Positions 59,170 to 64,000 of a DNA stretch of 64,000 nt are shown here, piece by piece. Origin of the DNA: Haloprofundus halophilus (GTDB lineage Archaea; Halobacteriota; Halobacteria; Halobacteriales; Haloferacaceae); the NCBI RefSeq assembly GCF_003439925.1, contig NZ_QQRR01000003.1, positions 239,547-303,546 of the forward strand, read 5' to 3'. The notes below the pieces were generated by a model. That model worked only from the letters and a program-made list of their open reading frames with translations, was not told the origin of the DNA and did not search any database. The position numbers and the translations under genes were made by a program. Each line of letters starts with the position of its first letter. Positions within the stretch are counted from its first letter, which is position 1.

Positions 59170-60348
59170 ATGGCTCAAGCGGTGTTCGATACAGCGGAGT
59201 ACGACCGACGAATCGCTCGGACGAAAGAACGGATGGAGGAGGAGGGGTTAGACGCCGCCGTCGTCAGCGACCCGGCGAACATGAACTACCTCACCGGCTA
59301 CGACGGGTGGTCGTTCTACGTCCACCAGGCCGTCGTCCTCACCCCCGACCGCGACGAACCCATGTGGGTCGGCCGACAGATGGACGCGACGGGCGCGCGC
59401 GCGACGACGCGGCTCTCCGAGGAGAGCATCCGCCCGTACAGCGACGACCACGTCCAGTCGCCGCGGGACCTCCACCCGATGGATTTCTTCGCCGAAATAC
59501 TCTCGGAACTCGGCGTCGACGACGGCCGAATCGGGCTGGAGATGGACGCGTACTACTTCACCGCGAAGTCATACACGCGCCTCCAGAAGAACCTGCCCGA
59601 GGCCGACTTCGAGGACATCACGCTGCTCGTCAACTGGGTGCGCGTGAAGAAGTCGGAGGCGGAACTGGAGTACATGAAACAGGCCGCCCGCATCTCCGAG
59701 AACGCGATGCAGGCCGGCCTCGACGCCATCGGCGAGGGCGTCCCCGAGTACGAGGCGGCGGAGGCCATCTACTCGGCGCTCATCGACGGCACCGACGAGT
59801 ACGGCGGCGACTACCCCGCCATCGTGCCGTTGATGCCGTCGGGCGACTACACCGGGACGCCGCACTTGACGTGGACCGACCGTCCCTTCCGGAACGGCGA
59901 CCCGGTGCTCATCGAACTTTCGGGCTGTCGACACCGCTACCACTCGCCGCTCGCGCGGACGACGTTCGTCGGCGACCCGCCCGAGGAGGTCGAAGAGACC
60001 GCCGAGATCGTCGTCGAGGGGATGGAGGCGGCGCTCGACGCCGTCGAACCCGGCGTCACCTGCGAGTCCGTCGAGAAAGCCTGGCGCGACACCATCGCGA
60101 AGTACGGCGTCGAGAAGGCCGACCGCATCGGCTACTCGATGGGGCTCGGCTACCCGCCGGACTGGGGCGAACACACGGCGAGTCTCCGTCCCGGCGACGA
60201 GACGGTGCTCGAAGAGGGCATGACGTTCCACACCATCCCGGGACTGTGGTTCGACGACTTCGGCGTCGAACTCAGCGAGACGTTCCACGTCACGTCGAAC
60301 GGAGCAGAACCGCTCGCCGACTTCCCCCGACGGCTGTTCACCGCCTGA
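59170..60348 (+). CDS. M24-family protein, creatinase/ectoine-hydrolase-like
   Basis: This 392-residue protein has an N-terminal creatinase domain (about 10-150: [36 protein letters not shown]) and a pita-bread C-terminal domain (about 165-385). In metal-dependent M24 peptidases the second domain has Asp-Asp-His-Glu-Glu; here the first stretch is [23 protein letters not shown], where Asp positions are Glu and His. This is as in creatinase and DoeA-type hydrolases that need no metal. It probably opens a small amidine or cyclic substrate. ATG 59170 follows a TATA-like aaagttatac. The glutamate dehydrogenase gene starts 2 bp after its stop. Confidence 0.88.
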   Translation: MAQAVFDTAEYDRRIARTKERMEEEGLDAAVVSDPANMNYLTGYDGWSFYVHQAVVLTPDRDEPMWVGRQMDATGARATTRLSEESIRPYSDDHVQSPRDLHPMDFFAEILSELGVDDGRIGLEMDAYYFTAKSYTRLQKNLPEADFEDITLLVNWVRVKKSEAELEYMKQAARISENAMQAGLDAIGEGVPEYEAAEAIYSALIDGTDEYGGDYPAIVPLMPSGDYTGTPHLTWTDRPFRNGDPVLIELSGCRHRYHSPLARTTFVGDPPEEVEETAEIVVEGMEAALDAVEPGVTCESVEKAWRDTIAKYGVEKADRIGYSMGLGYPPDWGEHTASLRPGDETVLEEGMTFHTIPGLWFDDFGVELSETFHVTSNGAEPLADFPRRLFTA

Positions 60349-60349
60349 G

Positions 60350-61654
60350 ATGACGACGACAGAACCGACAGAGAAAACTGAACGGGCGACGGACTCCACA
60401 GAGATGACCGACTCCGAATCGACGTTGTCGAACGCCCGTCGACAACTCGAACGCGCAGCCGCCAACGTCGACATCGACGCGGGTGTCGTCGAGCGGCTGA
60501 AACACCCGACCCGAGTCCAGCAAGTCTCCATCCCGCTGCGCCGCGACGACGGGACGCTCGAGGTGTTCACCGGTTTCCGGGCCCAACACGACGACGTGCG
60601 CGGGCCGTACAAGGGCGGCCTGCGCTATCACCCGGAGGTCAACGCCGAGGAGTGCATCGGCCTCTCGATGTGGATGACCTGGAAGTGCGCCGTGATGGAC
60701 CTCCCCTTCGGCGGCGGGAAAGGCGGCGTCGCCGTCGACCCGAAGACGCTCTCCGACCGGGAGCGCGAACGGCTCACCCGGCGCTTCGCCGAGGAGATAC
60801 GCGACGTCATCGGGCCGAAAAAGGACGTTCCGGCGCCGGACATGGGAACGGACCCACAGACGATGGCGTGGTTCATGGACGCCTACTCGATGCAGGAGGG
60901 CGAGACGACACCCGGAATCGTCACCGGTAAGCCACCGTCCATCGGCGGCAGTCACGGCCGCGAGGAGGCACCCGGCCGGAGCGTCGCCATCGTCACGCGC
61001 GAGGCCATCGACTACTACGACTGGGACGTCGAGGAGACGACCGTCGCCGTCCAGGGCTTCGGCAGCGTCGGTGCGAACGCCGCCCGCCTCCTCGACGAGT
61101 GGGGCGCGAAGGTCGTCGCCGTCAGCGACGTCAACGGCGCCATCTACGACCCCGACGGCCTCGACACGAACGACGTCGAGGGACACGACGAGCGCCCGGG
61201 TATGGTGTCGGGCTACGACGCGCCGGAGTCGCTCACGAACGCGGAACTCCTCGAACTCGACGTCGACGTGCTTATTCCGGCGGCCGTCAGCAACGCCATC
61301 ACCGCCGACAACGTCGACGATCTGCAGGCGAAGCTCGTCGTCGAGGGCGCGAACGGACCGACGACGTTCGCCGCCGACACGATTCTCGAAGAGCGGGAGA
61401 TTCCCGTGATACCGGACATCCTCGCCAACGCCGGCGGCGTCACCGTCTCGTACTTCGAGTGGCTCCAGGACATCAACCGCCGAACGTGGCCGCTCGACCG
61501 CGTCCACGAGGAACTGGAGACGGAGATGCTGAAGGCGTGGAACGCCGTCCGTACCGAGGTCGACGAGCGCGACCTGACGTGGCGCGACGGCGCCTACGCG
61601 GTCGCGCTATCGCGCATCGGCGAAGCGAAGGCGACGCGCGGGCTGTGGCCCTGA
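60350..61654 (+). CDS. gdhB: Glutamate dehydrogenase
   Basis: This 434-residue paralogue of the enzyme at 41007-42308 has [13 protein letters not shown] substrate residues ([11 protein letters not shown]), [20 protein letters not shown], the Rossmann motif [17 protein letters not shown] and [18 protein letters not shown]. The two are very similar along their length apart from the N-terminal tails. Its start is 2 bp from the M24-family stop, so the pair is cotranscribed and could assimilate or release ammonia from the M24 product. A short T-run follows the stop. Confidence 0.95.
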   Translation: MTTTEPTEKTERATDSTEMTDSESTLSNARRQLERAAANVDIDAGVVERLKHPTRVQQVSIPLRRDDGTLEVFTGFRAQHDDVRGPYKGGLRYHPEVNAEECIGLSMWMTWKCAVMDLPFGGGKGGVAVDPKTLSDRERERLTRRFAEEIRDVIGPKKDVPAPDMGTDPQTMAWFMDAYSMQEGETTPGIVTGKPPSIGGSHGREEAPGRSVAIVTREAIDYYDWDVEETTVAVQGFGSVGANAARLLDEWGAKVVAVSDVNGAIYDPDGLDTNDVEGHDERPGMVSGYDAPESLTNAELLELDVDVLIPAAVSNAITADNVDDLQAKLVVEGANGPTTFAADTILEEREIPVIPDILANAGGVTVSYFEWLQDINRRTWPLDRVHEELETEMLKAWNAVRTEVDERDLTWRDGAYAVALSRIGEAKATRGLWP

Positions 61655-61689
61655 TACGGCGTTCGCGCTGACCGTTCGACCGCTCTCTA

Positions 61690-61694
61690 TTTTT
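61690..61694. terminator. Short oligo-T terminator between convergent genes
   Basis: Five T residues lie 36 nt after the glutamate dehydrogenase stop and 20 nt before the end of the convergent FAD-oxidase gene. Confidence 0.35.
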
Positions 61695-61714
61695 GTGGCC
61701 CTAGGATTGTCGCG

Positions 61715-64000
61715 TCAGCGCCCGACCGCCTCGGCGACTTTCTCGATGGGGTGGGGCGGTTCCGGTGCCGACTCGTCGCGGTCGCCGAGTTGGGTCCGAC
61801 AGGACGCGCCGGGTGCGACGACGGTTTCGCCGCCGCTCTCCTCGACCTGGTCGAACAGAATCTCGCCGATAGCTCTGCTCATCGAGTAGTGTTCGGCCTC
61901 GTAGCCGAAGCTCCCGGCCATCCCGCAACAGCCCGAGTCCAGCGGGTCGACCTCGTAGCCAACGCGCCGCAGGACGCCGACGGCGTGGTGGTCTTTCCGC
62001 GTCGCCTTCTGGTGGCAGTGGCCGTGGTACGTCAGCGACTCGGCGGGTGCCGACGGCGATAGCGCCTCGTCGAGGCGGAACGCGTCGAGATACTCCATCA
62101 CGCCGTAGGTGTTTGCCGCGACGGCTTCGACGTCCGCGACGGGGACTGCTCGACCCGCGTCGCCCTCCTTCGACGACCCGCCGAGCAGGTCGAGGTAGTC
62201 CGACTGCAGCATCACCGCGTCCGACGGTTCCACGAGCACGACGTCCCAGCCGTCGGCGACGCGGGGGGCCAGCGCCGCAACGTTCGTCTCGGCGCGCTCC
62301 CGCGAGCGGTCGAGAAAGCCCTTCGAGTGGGCGGGCCGGCCGGTCGAGGTGACGCCGTCGGGGAGCGCGACGTGGACGCCCGCCGCTTCGAGCACGCGAA
62401 CGGCCGCCTTCCCGGCCTCGGGGTGGTTGTAGTTCGTGTACGTGTCGGGGAACAGGAGAACCCGCCTGTCGGCCGACGACGCCGGAACGCGGGAGCCGCC
62501 GCGCTCGTCGAACCAGTCGACGAACGTCTCGCGGTGGAACGTCGGCAGCGACCGTTCCCGCGCGATACCGACGGTCTTCTCCAGTACCGTCCGCGCGCCC
62601 GGGAGCTTCGGTGCGAGGTTCGCGACGGGAGCGAGCGCCGACCCGAGGGCGTTGAGGCGGTCGACCTCCGAGAACAGGCGGTCGCGCAGGCTCGCACCGT
62701 GGCGCTCGTGGTGGGCGTGTTCGACCTCGGCTTTGAGCTTCGCCATGTCGACTTCGCTCGGGCAGTCGCGCGCACAGCCCTTGCAGCCGACGCAGAGGTC
62801 GACGATTTCGCGCATGAACTCGACGTCGTGACTCGATTCGGAGAGCTCGCCGCTCATCGCCTGTCGGAGCATGTTCGCCCGCCCGCGGGTCGAGAGGCTC
62901 TCCTCGTCGGCGGCGCGGTACGTCGGACACATCACGCCGCCCGTCGTGTCCTGTTCCCCGCGGCAGCCGCCGCAGCCGTGACAGAGTTCGGCCATCCCCT
63001 GGAAACCGTTCGCGTTCTCCCACTCGAGTGCGGGGTCGAAGTCGGGGTCGAACTCGTAGTCGGGGTCGAACCGCAGGTTCTCGGTCATCGAGACGACGTT
63101 CGCCCGCGGGGGTACGTCCGCCGGCGGCGTCTCCGACTCGTCGTAGCCGCAGACCTGACCGGGATTCAACAGCCAGTCGGGGTCGAACGCGGTCTTCAGG
63201 TCGCGGAACGCCCGCCAGAGGCGGTCGCCGTACAGTCTCCGGTTCCACTGCGAGCGCGCTCGGCCGTCGCCGTGCTCGCCCGACACCGAGCCGCCGAACT
63301 CGACGACGAACTCCGTCACCGCGTCGGCGATACGCTCGAACGCCGCCAGCCCCTCGACGGTCTTCGTGTTGACGAGCGGACGGACGTGGAGGACGCCCGG
63401 CCCGGCGTGGGCGTAGAAGCTCGTGTTCGCGTCGTACTCGTCGATGACCTCGCGGAACCGGTCGACGTACTCCGGGAGTCGTTCGGCGGGCACCGCGCAG
63501 TCCTCGATGAACGAGATGTGTTTCTCGTCGGTCGTCCGCGACAGCAGAATCGGCGCGGCCGCCTTTCGCATCTTCCAGAGCCCGGCGCGCTCCTCGGCGT
63601 CGTGCGCTTCCAGCGCCGCGAACGCGCGGGCGTCGTCGGCGAGTTCGGCCCCCGCAGACGGCGTCGTCTCGGGCGTCGCCGATGGAACGCGCGAGGCGAG
63701 GAGGTCGGCGACCTGCTGGCGGCCGTCAGCCTCGGAGTCGGCGTAGAACTCGACGAGCAGCGCGCCGCGCGTCCCCTCCGGGAGCGACGCGGCCACGTCG
63801 CGGAACTCGGCGGTTTCGAGCGCGAGGTCGATGAGCACGTCGTCGATGAGTTCGACGGCGGCGGGGCCGTGTTCGAGGATGGGCGCGACGTCGGCGGCGG
63901 CGTCGTAGACGTCCTCGTAGGTCAGGAGCGCGACCGCCTTCGTCTCGGGAATCGGTTCGAGCGAGACGGTCGCCTCGGTGACGACCGCGAGCGTCCCCTC
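61715..64000 (-). CDS. FAD-linked oxidase/Fe-S reductase (GlcD/D-lactate dehydrogenase-like), partial
   Basis: About 761 residues are visible; the start lies beyond the window end. The visible part has the C-terminal FAD-oxidase domain (SFYAHAGPGVLHVRPLVNTK, GGSVSGEHGDGRARSQW), a ferredoxin-like module with two cysteine sets (CHGCGGCRGEQ...CPTY and CVGCKGCARDCPSEV), and CCG-type domains (HGHCHQKATRKD, SGCCGMAGSFGY). This GlcD-GlcF-type fusion oxidises 2-hydroxy acids such as D-lactate or glycolate and passes electrons to the chain through Fe-S and CCG modules. It is convergent with the glutamate dehydrogenase gene. Confidence 0.92.
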   Translation of the reverse strand, partial: EGTLAVVTEATVSLEPIPETKAVALLTYEDVYDAAADVAPILEHGPAAVELIDDVLIDLALETAEFRDVAASLPEGTRGALLVEFYADSEADGRQQVADLLASRVPSATPETTPSAGAELADDARAFAALEAHDAEERAGLWKMRKAAAPILLSRTTDEKHISFIEDCAVPAERLPEYVDRFREVIDEYDANTSFYAHAGPGVLHVRPLVNTKTVEGLAAFERIADAVTEFVVEFGGSVSGEHGDGRARSQWNRRLYGDRLWRAFRDLKTAFDPDWLLNPGQVCGYDESETPPADVPPRANVVSMTENLRFDPDYEFDPDFDPALEWENANGFQGMAELCHGCGGCRGEQDTTGGVMCPTYRAADEESLSTRGRANMLRQAMSGELSESSHDVEFMREIVDLCVGCKGCARDCPSEVDMAKLKAEVEHAHHERHGASLRDRLFSEVDRLNALGSALAPVANLAPKLPGARTVLEKTVGIARERSLPTFHRETFVDWFDERGGSRVPASSADRRVLLFPDTYTNYNHPEAGKAAVRVLEAAGVHVALPDGVTSTGRPAHSKGFLDRSRERAETNVAALAPRVADGWDVVLVEPSDAVMLQSDYLDLLGGSSKEGDAGRAVPVADVEAVAANTYGVMEYLDAFRLDEALSPSAPAESLTYHGHCHQKATRKDHHAVGVLRRVGYEVDPLDSGCCGMAGSFGYEAEHYSMSRAIGEILFDQVEESGGETVVAPGASCRTQLGDRDESAPEPPHPIEKVAEAVGR

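Noticed and set aside
41007..61654. Glutamate dehydrogenase paralogues as a large segmental duplication
   Set aside because: Only the gdh genes match; their neighbours (zinc-ribbon versus M24 genes) and strands differ, so a block duplication is not supported.
1..64000. tRNA or rRNA genes
   Set aside because: No stretch with a recognisable tRNA T-arm/anticodon layout or rRNA sequence was seen in the intergenic regions, though a covariance-model scan would be more reliable.

Overview
The window is from a haloarchaeon. Evidence: high GC; acidic proteins rich in D and E; twin-arginine lipoprotein signals (RRRxxL...AGC) on the solute-binding proteins; archaeal TATA boxes about 25 nt upstream of many start codons (leaderless mRNAs); an Orc1/Cdc6 initiator; halocyanin; a bacterio-opsin-activator-type regulator; and two NAD(P)-type glutamate dehydrogenases. 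The genus cannot be fixed from the sequence alone; a Haloferax/Halogeometricum-like relative is a guess. The Orc1/Cdc6 origin and ParA-type partition genes near the middle suggest a secondary replicon (megaplasmid or minichromosome) or an integrated one.

Layout. (1) 1-4345: part of a dipeptide/oligopeptide ABC importer (ATPase fragment, ATPase, a 36-codon ORF, permease, binding lipoprotein). (2) 4589-28633: a catabolic accessory island. It has an FAH-family hydrolase, RraA-like aldolase, asparaginase, aminotransferase, PurB/PcaB-like lyase, IclR regulator divergent from MmgE/PrpD, SDR, acyl-CoA dehydrogenase, MaoC hydratase, CoA-transferase, TAXI-TRAP transporter, DHDPS-like lyase, two 3-hydroxyisobutyrate-dehydrogenase-like enzymes, a cyclase/amidohydrolase and an M20 peptidase. 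It reads as import, CoA-activation, beta-oxidation-like processing and cleavage of an unidentified organic acid. (3) 28847-35737: replicon maintenance. It has a UPF0175-like/PIN toxin-antitoxin pair, a tyrosine-recombinase-like protein, a long array of 13-bp iterons, parA plus a small partner, an origin with inverted ORB-like boxes around an AT-rich element, and orc1/cdc6. (4) 35907-48572: a deaminase, halocyanin plus multicopper oxidase, a large Vps62/NPP1-like lipoprotein, glutamate dehydrogenase with a tiny zinc-ribbon protein, a large PAS/GAF/HTH-10 regulator, a VOC protein, a small membrane protein and a TldD/PmbA-family protein. (5) 48849-64000: peptide and amino-acid use. It has an aspartoacylase-like amidohydrolase, a complete dpp/opp operon on the minus strand, an M28 peptidase, a sulfite-oxidase-fold protein, a creatinase-like M24 protein, a second glutamate dehydrogenase, and a FAD/Fe-S glycolate/D-lactate-type oxidase cut by the window end.

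Most striking observations. Both dipeptide-type binding proteins (at 2555 and 54382), from separate operons, appear circularly permuted: the segment that is normally C-terminal follows the lipobox, and the normal N-terminal segment comes after it. Upstream of parA lies a strictly phased 13-bp iteron array (16 contiguous units at 31386-31593, further units to 31894), a candidate centromere of a type-Ib-like archaeal partition system. The orc1/cdc6 origin has at least nine ORB-like boxes. Smaller oddities are a halocyanin whose second domain has lost both histidine copper ligands, an SDR without its catalytic Tyr/Lys, an acyl-CoA dehydrogenase with Pro at the usual Glu position, and a decayed BMP-type lipoprotein gene. 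No rRNA, tRNA or CRISPR array was recognised.
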